Assembly (NCBI RefSeq): GCF_001571365.1
Contig: NZ_BCTQ01000021.1
Span: 1-64,000 of the forward strand
Origin: Achromobacter denitrificans NBRC 15125
GTDB taxonomy: Bacteria; Pseudomonadota; Gammaproteobacteria; Burkholderiales; Burkholderiaceae_B
Length of the DNA stretch: 64,000 nucleotides
Direction: 5' to 3'
Shown: positions 56,484 to 64,000 of the stretch, one piece after another
How the letters are laid out: each line of letters begins with the position of its first letter
Numbering within the stretch: the first letter of the stretch is position 1
The notes under the pieces: generated by a model
Told to the model about the DNA's origin: nothing
What the model saw: only the letters and a program-made list of their open reading frames with translations
Databases searched by the model: none
Translations under genes and position numbers: made by a program

Positions 56484-57686
56484 ATGACATTCCTCTCCAG
56501 CCGGCTCGATCGCATTCAACCTTCCCCCAGCATCATGGCGCTCACGCGCGCCAAGGCCCTCATCGCCGAGGGCGTGGATGTGTGCAATCTCACTGCGGGC
56601 GAACCGGATTTCGACACTCCGCCCCACATTATCGAAGCGGCCTACCAGGCGCTCCTGGCGGGGCAGACGAAGTACACCGCCGTCGATGGAACGGCGAACT
56701 TGAAGAAGGCCATCAGCGACAAGTTCATGCGCGAAAACGGCCTGGACTATCCGCCGGATCAGATTTCGGTGGGCGCTGGCGCCAAGCAGGTGCTGTTCAA
56801 CGTCCTGACGGCGACCATCGATGATGGCGACGAGGTGGTGATCCCGGCGCCTTATTGGGTGTCGTATCCGGATCTGGTGCGCCTGAACGGCGGTGTGCCC
56901 GTTTTCATCGTCGCCGGCTTCGAGCAAGCATTCAAGATCACGCCCGAGCAACTGGAAGCGGCCATTACGCCGAAAACAAAGTGGCTGATCCTCAATTCCC
57001 CGAACAATCCGAGCGGCGCGGTTTATTCGCGCGAGGAACTGCGCGCCCTCGGGGAGGTGGTCAGGCGCCATCCCCAGCTCCATGTCCTGACCGACGACAT
57101 CTACGAACACCTGCTTTACGACGGCGCGGCCTATGTCTCGTTCGCGCAAGCGAATCCTGACCTCCTCGCGCGAACGGTGACAGTCAATGGCGTATCCAAG
57201 GCATACGCGATGACGGGCTGGCGCATCGGCTATGCCGGCGCGCCCAAGCCCTTGGTGAAAGCCATGGAGAAACTGCAGTCGCAAACCAGCGGCAACCCGG
57301 CAACCGCCAGCCAGGCCGGCGCGGCGGCCGCGCTTTGCGGTCCCTTCGGGTTCATCAAGGACTGGGTTGCCCAGTTCGAGCGGCGCCGCAACCTAGTGGT
57401 GTCGAGCCTGGATGGCCGGCACGGACTGAAATGCCCGTCTCCTCCCGGCGCGTTCTACGTCTACGTGTCCTGCGCCGAGCAGATCGGCAAGACGACGCCC
57501 ATGGGCAAAACGATCGTGGACGACAACGATTTCGTGTCCTATCTGCTCGACGAGCATAGGGTCGCCACCGTACAGGGCTCGGCTTACGGACTGTCTCCCG
57601 CATTCCGCCTCTCGTTCGCGACTTCCGAGGAAGTGCTCAAGAAAGCTTGCGACCGCATCTTAGAGGCATGTGCCGCGTTGAAGTAA
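56484..57686 (+). CDS. Class I PLP aminotransferase, aspartate-aminotransferase-like
   Basis: A 400-residue aminotransferase. It has the fold-type I motifs AGEPDFDTPPHI, GAGAKQVLFN, LNSPNNPSGAVY, the PLP Lys in NGVSKAYAMTGWRIGYAG (about residue 240) and the C-terminal Arg in FRLSFATS. The Ib-type sequence is close to AatA, which uses aspartate, glutamate or prephenate. The start at 56484 gives the usual MTFLSSRLDRIQPSPS. It is the first gene of the island operon, 12 nt before the acetyltransferase. A housekeeping copy is expected elsewhere, so this one is probably specialised. Confidence 0.9.
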   Translation: MTFLSSRLDRIQPSPSIMALTRAKALIAEGVDVCNLTAGEPDFDTPPHIIEAAYQALLAGQTKYTAVDGTANLKKAISDKFMRENGLDYPPDQISVGAGAKQVLFNVLTATIDDGDEVVIPAPYWVSYPDLVRLNGGVPVFIVAGFEQAFKITPEQLEAAITPKTKWLILNSPNNPSGAVYSREELRALGEVVRRHPQLHVLTDDIYEHLLYDGAAYVSFAQANPDLLARTVTVNGVSKAYAMTGWRIGYAGAPKPLVKAMEKLQSQTSGNPATASQAGAAAALCGPFGFIKDWVAQFERRRNLVVSSLDGRHGLKCPSPPGAFYVYVSCAEQIGKTTPMGKTIVDDNDFVSYLLDEHRVATVQGSAYGLSPAFRLSFATSEEVLKKACDRILEACAALK

Positions 57687-57698
57687 GGGAGGGCAGCA

Positions 57699-58454
57699 AT
57701 GCTGGCTGCGCTGACGATTTCCCCTCGCGAGGGGCTGGCATGCGCCGGGCTCATCGAGCGCCTGGCGGCCGCCGAACCGTTGCTCGCCGGCACCGTGGCG
57801 CCCCTGCTGGCGTCCGATGGAGACCTGCTGTCGATACTGGCCTGGCAGTTGGCCGGTCAACTCGCTGGAGAGGCTGTCTCCCATTCGCAACTACAGGCCT
57901 TGTTTTCTGAGGTCTTGAATGCGGCGCCCGGCTTGACCGCAATCGTCGTACAGGATTTTGACGCCGCCCTGGAGCGCGATCCGGCAAGCGAATCGGCGCT
58001 GCAGATTCTCTTGCACATGAAGGGCTTCCAGGCGTTGCAAAGCCATCGCATCGCGAATGCGCTGTGGCTGCGGGGACGCCGCTCGTTGGCGCTGCATCTG
58101 CAGGCCGTGTCCAGCAGGGTATTCGGTGTCGATATCCATCCGGCGGCGCATATCGGCGCCGGCATCATGCTCGACCACGCCACCGGCATCGTGATCGGTG
58201 AGACCAGCGTGGTCGGGGATGGGGTGTCGATTTTCCAGAATGTGACGCTGGGAGGCACGGGCAAGGCGCGCGGCGACCGGCATCCCAAGATTGGCCCCGG
58301 CGCGGTGCTCGGGGCCGGCGCAGTGCTGCTCGGTCCGATCCGTGTCGGCGCGGGCGCTCAAATCGGCGCGGGCAGCGTCGTACTTCGCGACATTCCCGAT
58401 TCCGCCACGGCGGTCGGCATACCCGCCCGAGTCATCGACCCACGCGGCGGCTAG
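57699..58454 (+). CDS. Serine O-acetyltransferase-family enzyme (CysE-like)
   Basis: A 251-residue acetyltransferase with an N-terminal helical domain (about 15-140) and a left-handed beta-helix (about 145-245). Visible motifs are SRVFGVDIHPAAHIGAG, MLDHATGIVIGE with catalytic Asp-His, and NVTLGGTGK with the CoA-binding GRHPKIG-type turn (GDRHPKIGPGAVLGAGA). It keeps all usual catalytic residues, so it may acetylate serine or a related hydroxy amino acid. Being inside a transport and transamination operon is unusual for cysteine synthesis. Confidence 0.9.
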   Translation: MLAALTISPREGLACAGLIERLAAAEPLLAGTVAPLLASDGDLLSILAWQLAGQLAGEAVSHSQLQALFSEVLNAAPGLTAIVVQDFDAALERDPASESALQILLHMKGFQALQSHRIANALWLRGRRSLALHLQAVSSRVFGVDIHPAAHIGAGIMLDHATGIVIGETSVVGDGVSIFQNVTLGGTGKARGDRHPKIGPGAVLGAGAVLLGPIRVGAGAQIGAGSVVLRDIPDSATAVGIPARVIDPRGG

Positions 58455-58531
58455 CGCCGTCCACCGCGAGTATTGGATAACCACGCCAACGTACCCAACC
58501 GCCACATCAACCAGTTGCACCGGAGAGTACC

Positions 58532-59419
58532 TTGAAAACCATTTATTCCCTGATCGCCGCTACGTTTCTGGCTGGCACCGCCTCCGCTCAAGCCGCGGAC
58601 ACACTTTCCCGAATCAAGAATTCAGGAACCATCACGATGGGGGTGCGCGAATCGACGGCGTTCTCCTATGCACTGGGGGCGGGTAAATACACCGGCTTTC
58701 ACTACGACGTATGCACGAATGTGATTCGAGACATACGCAAGCAACTTGGCCTGTCCGAGCTGCAGACGCGCTACCAACTGGTGACGTCCCAGAACCGCAT
58801 CCCGCTGGTGGCCAACGGCTCCGTCGATCTTGAGTGCGGCGCCACCACCAACAGTAAGGCGCGTCAGCGCGACGTCGCGTTCGCGCTGACTACCTATGTC
58901 GAGGAAGTCCGGATGGCCGTCCGTGCCGACTCGGGGATCGATTCGATCAAGGACCTCGCCAATCGCACCGTTGTCACGACGACCGGAACGACCTCCGTGC
59001 AACTGCTGCGCAAGCACGAACGGGCCAACAACATTGGCTTCAAGGAGGTATTCGGCAAGGATCATTCGGAAAGCTTCCTGATGCTGGAGCAGGGCCGCGC
59101 GGACGCTTATGTCATCGACGCGTCGACGTTGGCGACCTTCATCGCCAAGTCGAAGCAGCCTTCGGGCTTCAAGATCGTCGGCGAGGTTTTGAGCGTCGAG
59201 CCGATCGCCATCATGATCCCCAAGGACGATCCGGAGTTCAAGGCCGCCGTCGACGCCAGCATCAAGGCGCAAATCAAATCCGGCGAGATGGAACAGTTGT
59301 GGAGCAAGTGGTTCCTCAACCCCATCCCGCCCAACGGCGTGACGATCAACCTGCCGCTCGGAGAGGCCACCCGTGAGGCATGGGCCAATCCGAACGATAA
59401 GCCCGCCGATGACTACTGA
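58532..59419 (+). CDS. Amino-acid ABC transporter binding protein (GltI-like)
   Basis: A 295-residue family 3 periplasmic binding protein with a signal peptide ending ASAQA (about residue 21). The ligand site includes MGVRESTAFSYAL, DLECGATTNS and TTTGTTSVQLLR. These resemble glutamate/aspartate-binding proteins. The start is TTG with GGAG six bases upstream. A GC-rich hairpin follows the gene. Confidence 0.92.
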   Translation: MKTIYSLIAATFLAGTASAQAADTLSRIKNSGTITMGVRESTAFSYALGAGKYTGFHYDVCTNVIRDIRKQLGLSELQTRYQLVTSQNRIPLVANGSVDLECGATTNSKARQRDVAFALTTYVEEVRMAVRADSGIDSIKDLANRTVVTTTGTTSVQLLRKHERANNIGFKEVFGKDHSESFLMLEQGRADAYVIDASTLATFIAKSKQPSGFKIVGEVLSVEPIAIMIPKDDPEFKAAVDASIKAQIKSGEMEQLWSKWFLNPIPPNGVTINLPLGEATREAWANPNDKPADDY

Positions 59420-59444
59420 TAGAGCGGAAAAGATAGTCCCTTGC

Positions 59445-59476
59445 GCGGCGGCTCCCGCTACTCCGGGAGCCGCCGC
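59445..59476 (+). other. Stable hairpin between binding-protein and permease genes
   Basis: GCGGCGGCTCCCG (59445-59457) and CGGGAGCCGCCGC (59464-59476) form a perfect 13-bp stem with a 6-nt loop and no T-tract. In many importer operons such a structure after the binding-protein gene protects the upstream mRNA, so more binding protein than permease is made. Confidence 0.7.
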
Positions 59477-59503
59477 CGTGGGGGCGTTTAGGGGGAGACC
59501 TTT

Positions 59504-60217
59504 GTGTTCAATCTAGATTGGCGGGTATTTCTGGAGGATCCAGGTGGCCGATTTCCCACGTACTGGCAATGGCTGCTCAACGCGTGGGGCTGGACGGCGG
59601 CGGTAGCCGGTGCGGCGCTCGTACTGGCGTTGGCGCTGGGCCTGGTGATCGGAACCCTACGCACCTTGCCCAAGTATCCCGTGCTCGTGTGGTTCGGCGA
59701 CGCATGGGTGGAGATCTTTCGCAACATCCCGATCCTGGTGCAGGTGTTCATCTGGTACCACGTGGTGCCCGCCCTTGTGCCGCCACTGCGTAGCACACCG
59801 AGCTTTGTTCTGGTGGTGTGCGCACTGGGCTTGTTCACCTCGGCCCGCATCGCCGAGCAGGTGCGGGCGGGCATTGAATCTCTTTCCTGGGGACAGAGGC
59901 TGGCAGGTCAGGCATTAGGATTCACCATGCCGCAGACCTACCGTTTCGTCCTCCTGCCGATGGCGCTGCGCATCATCATTCCTCCGCTCACGAGCGAGAC
60001 GATGAACATCGTGAAGAACTCCTCGGTGGCCTTCGCCGTGTCGATTCCGGAGCTGACGATGTTTGCAATGCAGGTCCAGGAAGAAACGTCGCGGGGTATC
60101 GAAGTCTACCTGGCGGTGACAGTCCTCTACATCGTCACGGCGCTTGCGATAAACCGCGTCATGGCGGTCATCGAGGAACGTACCCGGATCCCGGGCTATG
60201 TTGGGAATAGAGGGTGA
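59504..60217 (+). CDS. Amino-acid ABC transporter permease (GltJ-like)
   Basis: A 237-residue HisM/GltJ-type permease with about five TM helices. The N-terminus has the GltJ-type extension (DWRVFLEDPGGRFPTYWQWL). The ABC-contact loop is GQRLAGQALGFTMPQTYRFVLLP, with EIFRNIPILVQ near residue 70. The start is GTG with GGGGGAGA upstream. It pairs with the next permease. Confidence 0.93.
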   Translation: MFNLDWRVFLEDPGGRFPTYWQWLLNAWGWTAAVAGAALVLALALGLVIGTLRTLPKYPVLVWFGDAWVEIFRNIPILVQVFIWYHVVPALVPPLRSTPSFVLVVCALGLFTSARIAEQVRAGIESLSWGQRLAGQALGFTMPQTYRFVLLPMALRIIIPPLTSETMNIVKNSSVAFAVSIPELTMFAMQVQEETSRGIEVYLAVTVLYIVTALAINRVMAVIEERTRIPGYVGNRG

Positions 60218-60224
60218 GCCGGCA

Positions 60225-60908
60225 ATGAATCTCGATATTGCATTCTACGACTGGCAGGCCCTGAAGGATTTCCTCATCCCCGGCCTGATCTTCAGTGTCC
60301 AATTGACGGTGGTGGCTACGATCGGCGGCATTCTCGTCGGGACCATGCTGGCGATCGTCCGGCTCAACGGACCTGCCGTCGTGGCGCGCGCGGCGGACAT
60401 CTACGTCACTGGCATGCGCAGCATCCCGGCAGTGATGGTGATTCTCTGGTTCTTTCTGCTGGTGCCTACCTGGTTTTACCAGTACCTGCCCGGCGGCATA
60501 GACCGGCGCGCCGAATACTCGGCCTACATCACCTTCATCGCATTCGAGGCTGCCTATTTCAGCGAGATCGTCCGTGCGGGTATCCAGTCGATTGCCGCGG
60601 GGCAGGTCAATGCGGGCCGTGCCCTGGGGATGACGGGGCCGCAGACGCTGATGCTGATCATCCTTCCACAGGCGGCGCGCAATATGTTGCCCGTGTTGCT
60701 GACGCAAACCATCATTCTCTTCCAGGACACCTCCCTGGTCTACGCGATCGGCGCCTACGACCTGCTGAAGGGCTTCGAAACGGCAGGCAGGAACGCGGGC
60801 CGTCCGATTGAGGCGTATCTGCTGGCGGCAGCTGTCTATCTGGCGATTTGCTTCCTGATATCCAGGGTTGTGCGTCAGGTCGCCAAGCGCATCGCCATCG
60901 TCCGCTGA
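60225..60908 (+). CDS. Amino-acid ABC transporter permease (GltK-like)
   Basis: A 227-residue HisQ/GltK-type permease. TM segments include [20 protein letters not shown]; the coupling loop is [25 protein letters not shown] and the SVQ-type N-terminal motif [15 protein letters not shown] is present. It starts seven bases after the GltJ-like stop. The two permeases form the heterodimeric channel. Confidence 0.93.
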   Translation: MNLDIAFYDWQALKDFLIPGLIFSVQLTVVATIGGILVGTMLAIVRLNGPAVVARAADIYVTGMRSIPAVMVILWFFLLVPTWFYQYLPGGIDRRAEYSAYITFIAFEAAYFSEIVRAGIQSIAAGQVNAGRALGMTGPQTLMLIILPQAARNMLPVLLTQTIILFQDTSLVYAIGAYDLLKGFETAGRNAGRPIEAYLLAAAVYLAICFLISRVVRQVAKRIAIVR

Positions 60909-60925
60909 AAAGGAACGAAATAACC

Positions 60926-61663
60926 ATGATTGAACTGAGCAATGTCTCCAAGTGGTATGGGAAGACGCAGGTCCTGGACGGCTGCAGCACGTCCATCGGG
61001 AAAGGCGAGGTGGTGGTGGTCTGCGGCCCCTCCGGTTCCGGAAAATCCACACTGATCAAGACGATCAACGCGCTGGAGCCGATACAGCAGGGGAACATCA
61101 TAGTGAACGGCACGCCGGTGCACGACAAGCGCACGAACCTGCCCAAGCTGCGTAGTCACGTCGGCATGGTGTTCCAGCACTTTGAACTGTTTCCGCACCT
61201 TTCGGTGACTGAGAACCTGGTCATCGCCCAACGTCGGGTCCTGGGCAGGAGCGCAACCGAGGCTAACGCGCGCGCGGCCAGATTGTTGGAGCGGGTCGGG
61301 ATGCAGGCGCACAGCGCCAAGTTCCCCGGCCAGCTCTCCGGTGGCCAGCAGCAGCGCGTCGCCATCGCGCGTGCGCTCACGATGGACCCTATCGTCATGC
61401 TGTTCGACGAGCCGACATCCGCGCTGGACCCGGAGATGGTCGGCGAGGTGCTGGAAGTCATGGTGGGCCTGGCGCGCGAAGGAATGACGATGGTCTGTGT
61501 CACCCACGAAATGGGTTTCGCCCGGAAAGTCAGTGATCGGGTCATCTTCATGGATGTCGGCGGGAAGATTCTGGAAGATTGCGACAGCACGACGTTCTTC
61601 AGCGATCCGGAAGGACGCCATCCGCGCTGCCGGGATTTCCTGAACAAGGTGCTTGCGCATTGA
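60926..61663 (+). CDS. Amino-acid ABC transporter ATPase (GltL-like)
   Basis: A 245-residue polar-amino-acid-type ABC ATPase. Walker A is GPSGSGKS near residue 35, the Q-loop [16 protein letters not shown], signature LSGGQQQR, Walker B VMLFDEP and switch His in VTHEMGFA. It is 17 nt after the GltK-like stop. The four genes form a complete importer for a polar, probably acidic, amino acid. Confidence 0.95.
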   Translation: MIELSNVSKWYGKTQVLDGCSTSIGKGEVVVVCGPSGSGKSTLIKTINALEPIQQGNIIVNGTPVHDKRTNLPKLRSHVGMVFQHFELFPHLSVTENLVIAQRRVLGRSATEANARAARLLERVGMQAHSAKFPGQLSGGQQQRVAIARALTMDPIVMLFDEPTSALDPEMVGEVLEVMVGLAREGMTMVCVTHEMGFARKVSDRVIFMDVGGKILEDCDSTTFFSDPEGRHPRCRDFLNKVLAH

Positions 61664-61715
61664 TGCGCGGGCTACCGGCAGGCTAAAGGACACATAACGT
61701 AGAAAGGAGACAACA

Positions 61716-62693
61716 ATGCAACGCCGCACGTTCCTCTTGCAATGCGCAAGCCTGGCCGGCGCATCGGCAGTGCCCATTCTGGCGCGCGCCCAGGGCGCCT
61801 ACCCGTCACAGCCGATCAAGGTGGTGGTGGGTTTCGCTGCGGGTGGTGGCGCCGATGCGATCGCCCGGTTGATTTCGTCCGCACTGGCCCAGGAGCTAAA
61901 GACCTCGATCATCATAGAGAACAAGCCCGGCGCCAACGCGAATATCGCCACCGATTCGGTGGTCCGATCCGCCAAGGACGGCTACACGCTGCTCTACAAC
62001 ACGTCGGCCATCACAATCAGCCCCTATCTCTACAAGTCGTTGTCCTACGACCTGAAGCGCGACTTGGCGCCCATCGCCCTGACCGCCGAGATACCGCTGA
62101 TTCTGGTGACCTCGTCTTCGAATCGCGCGCGGACGCTGGACGATTTCATCAAGCAGCTCAAGGCCAATCCAGAGAAGTTGAACTACGCATCGTCCAGCCC
62201 GGGCAATCTGACGCACCTGGCCGCCGTGGAGTTCCTGCGGGTGTCGCAGACTACGGCGTTCCATGTGCCTTACAAGAGCGAGTCGCCCGCGGTCACCGAC
62301 CTTATCGGGGGCAGGGTGCAGTTCTACATCGGCAATGCCAACACGCTGCTGCCCCAGATCAAGGCGGGCAAGTTGACGGCGCTTGCTGTGACCAGCGGCC
62401 AGAGATTGCCGCAACTGCCGGACGTGCCGACGCTGGCCGAGACCCTGCAAGCGGGGCTGGAAATGGCGGCATGGTCCGGCTTCATGGCGCCGGCGGGCAC
62501 GCCGGCCCCGGTCTGCAAGACGCTGGAAACCTCGCTGCAGCGCGTTATCACATCGCCCGCCTTGAGCAAGCAGATCTTCGACAGTGGCGCAACGGCGCGC
62601 TTTGCGGATGCCGCTGCCTATCAACGCCTGATCGAACAGGAACTTGCACGATGGGCCCGGGTCGCCAAGGAAGCCGGCATCCAGCCCGAGTGA
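61716..62693 (+). CDS. Bug-family (TTT) periplasmic binding protein
   Basis: A 325-residue tripartite tricarboxylate transporter receptor-type protein with a signal peptide MQRRTFLLQCASLAGASAVPILARA (Tat-like RR). Bug signatures are YPSQPIKVVVGFAAGGGADA, NKPGANANIATD and the C-terminal FMAPAGTPAP. This family is greatly expanded in Bordetella and mostly lacks partner TctAB genes, as here. It starts with GAAAGGAGA upstream. It may bind a carboxylate related to the island's substrate. Confidence 0.93.
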   Translation: MQRRTFLLQCASLAGASAVPILARAQGAYPSQPIKVVVGFAAGGGADAIARLISSALAQELKTSIIIENKPGANANIATDSVVRSAKDGYTLLYNTSAITISPYLYKSLSYDLKRDLAPIALTAEIPLILVTSSSNRARTLDDFIKQLKANPEKLNYASSSPGNLTHLAAVEFLRVSQTTAFHVPYKSESPAVTDLIGGRVQFYIGNANTLLPQIKAGKLTALAVTSGQRLPQLPDVPTLAETLQAGLEMAAWSGFMAPAGTPAPVCKTLETSLQRVITSPALSKQIFDSGATARFADAAAYQRLIEQELARWARVAKEAGIQPE

Positions 62694-62727
62694 TTTTTTC
62701 AACGAAAACTCAGACGAGGTGAATCGA

Positions 62728-63513
62728 ATGGACATGGGACTGAAGGGGCGTGTCGCCCTGGTCATGGGGGCCGGCGGCGGCTTGGGCAGCGCGATCGCCC
62801 GCGCGCTGGTCGATGAGGGCGCGAGCGTGGCGGTGGTGGATATCGACCCCGCGGCGCTGGAGAAGGTCGCAACCGACCTGGGCAACCGCGGGGCGAAGAC
62901 GCTCGCCGTGCCCTGGGATCTGGCCGATGCCGGCGCCGTCGAGAACAACATCGCTCGTATCGAGGCCACGCTGGGGCCGGTCGATATTCTCGTCAACAAT
63001 ACCGGTGGCCCGCCTCCGACGCCGGCATTGGGTCAGGACGCTTCCGTATGGCAACGCAGCTTCGAGGGCATGGTGCTGTCGGTGATCCGGATCGCGGACC
63101 GCGTCGTGCCCGGCATGCGCGAGCGCAAGTGGGGCCGCGTCGTTACCAGCGCTTCTTCGGGCGTGGTGTCACCCATTCCGAATCTCGGCATTTCCAACGC
63201 TTTGCGGCTTTCGCTGGTGGGGTGGTCCAAGACCCTGGCTCGCGAAGTGGCGCCGGACGGTGTTACCTGCAATGTCATCGTGCCCGGCCGTATCGCCACG
63301 CCGCGCATCGAGTATCTTGATCGCGCGAAGGCTGAACGGGAAGGCCGCTCCGAAGAGGATGTCCGTGCGGAGAGCACCGGCTCCATTCCCATGAAGCGTT
63401 ATGGCAAACCGGAAGAATACGCCCGCGGGGTGGTCTTCCTTGCCAGCGACGCGGCTTCATACGTCACCGGCACCGTCCTGCGTGTGGATGGCGGCCTTAT
63501 TGCAAGCATCTAG
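62728..63513 (+). CDS. Atypical short-chain dehydrogenase lacking the YxxxK motif
   Basis: A 261-residue SDR-fold protein. The dinucleotide motif is GAGGGLGSAIA and NNTGGP replaces NNAG. Ser remains in VTSASSGVV, but the catalytic Tyr-x3-Lys is replaced: the region reads PIPNLGISNALRLSLVGWSK. This matches the BKR-like SDR subgroup without the canonical tetrad. It may work with a different general acid, or bind rather than oxidise. It lies 34 nt after the Bug gene in the operon. Confidence 0.88.
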   Translation: MDMGLKGRVALVMGAGGGLGSAIARALVDEGASVAVVDIDPAALEKVATDLGNRGAKTLAVPWDLADAGAVENNIARIEATLGPVDILVNNTGGPPPTPALGQDASVWQRSFEGMVLSVIRIADRVVPGMRERKWGRVVTSASSGVVSPIPNLGISNALRLSLVGWSKTLAREVAPDGVTCNVIVPGRIATPRIEYLDRAKAEREGRSEEDVRAESTGSIPMKRYGKPEEYARGVVFLASDAASYVTGTVLRVDGGLIASI

Positions 63514-63526
63514 ACGGATTCCCATC

Positions 63527-64000
63527 ATGTCCCAAGCAGAACCTTTGACCCCACAGCAAGTCGAGACCCTGAAATCAGTCACGACCGCGACCATCAGCAC
63601 GATCCTGTTCAAGCGCGGCTTGCGCAACGTCTGGCTGCGCGGCCCTATGCCCGTTGCGCCGGAAACGCCGCGCATTGCAGGAAGGGCGTTTACCATGCGC
63701 TTCGTGCCGGCGCGTGAAGATCTCTCCAATCCAGCCGCATGGTCATCGCCCACATCCACGCGCGTCGCTGTCGAGCAGATGCCCGAAGGTTGTGTGGCGG
63801 TGGTCGACGCCATGGGTTGCACGGATGCGGGAATCTTCGGCGACATCCTGTGCGCGCGCATGAAGGTTCGCCAGGTGGCCGGCTTGGTGACCGATGGCGT
63901 GGTGCGCGACCTGGTGGGTGTGCGCAAATCCGAACTGCCCACGTGGGCCCGCGGCACCGCGTCGCCCGCCGCGGTGGCCAGCCTGACCTTTGTCGGCTGG
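63527..64000 (+). CDS. RraA-family protein, HMG/CHA-aldolase-like (partial)
   Basis: 158 codons are visible before the window ends. The sequence fits the RraA/4-hydroxy-4-methyl-2-oxoglutarate aldolase family. It has TATISTILFKRGL, GRAFTMRFVPAREDL, VVDAMG and GDILCARMKVRQVAGLVTDG with VVRDL, and the metal/substrate residues G-D-I-L and D-G-x-x-R-D. An aldolase is more likely than an RNase E inhibitor given the metabolic operon and the extended N-terminal region. It starts 13 nt after the SDR gene. Confidence 0.85.
   Translation, partial: MSQAEPLTPQQVETLKSVTTATISTILFKRGLRNVWLRGPMPVAPETPRIAGRAFTMRFVPAREDLSNPAAWSSPTSTRVAVEQMPEGCVAVVDAMGCTDAGIFGDILCARMKVRQVAGLVTDGVVRDLVGVRKSELPTWARGTASPAAVASLTFVGW

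Overview
The window is GC-rich, densely coded chromosomal DNA that looks like the Bordetella/Achromobacter group of the Alcaligenaceae (Betaproteobacteria). The best evidence is the conserved order lolB - ispE - tRNA-Gln - prs - rplY - pth - ychF, the rsmD/coaD/ferredoxin block divergent from ftsY, a RibBX-type riboflavin gene next to ribH and nusB, and an autotransporter with an extended signal peptide. There are no rRNA genes, no CRISPR array and no intact insertion sequence. One tRNA (Gln-TTG) is present.

Layout. 0.1-3.1 kb: minus-strand aromatic-hydroxylase operon (MBL-fold protein, FAD monooxygenase, DUF2783). 3.2-14 kb: housekeeping core (mutM, TPR protein, lolB, ispE, tRNA-Gln, prs, rplY, pth, CPBP protease, ychF), with a chemotaxis receptor inserted between lolB and ispE. 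14-18.1 kb: accessory stretch with a lipoprotein, the deletion scar of a divergent LLM-oxidoreductase/LysR pair, and an MFS-MarR-unknown operon with a perfect palindromic operator. 18.4-27.2 kb: asmA-like gene, MOSC_N protein, benE, ferredoxin, coaD, rsmD, ftsY, CYTH-CHAD protein. 27.5-31.7 kb: a 1406-residue autotransporter. 31.9-37.1 kb: phnDCEE-type ABC importer with an IclR regulator and a HAD phosphatase. 37.3-41.8 kb: ribBX, ribH, nusB, thiL, pgpA, pncC. 41.8-46.3 kb: pyrF, NADH dehydrogenase II, dgkA, a mannitol-dehydrogenase-family gene.

46.3-51.5 kb: a 3-hydroxyanthranilate meta-cleavage set (dioxygenase, ACMS decarboxylase, 2-aminomuconate deaminase, semialdehyde dehydrogenase) with LysR and MarR regulators. 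It stops at the 2-aminomuconate deaminase step; the later genes are not in the window. 51.5-54.8 kb: YihY/BrkB protein and groESL under a perfect CIRCE element. 54.8-64 kb: an accessory island that starts with gene debris and continues with LysR, aminotransferase, serine acetyltransferase, an amino-acid ABC importer, a Bug-type binding protein, an atypical SDR and an RraA/HMG-aldolase-like gene cut by the window end.

The items most worth a second look are: the terminal island as a possible uptake-transamination-aldol cleavage route; the ACMS decarboxylase frame without a stop, running about 1.5 kb antisense into the neighbouring gene; the shared CATG start codons of rsmD and ftsY; the ribH/nusB overlap, where one DNA stretch encodes an acidic tail and a basic head; and several enzymes with altered catalytic residues.
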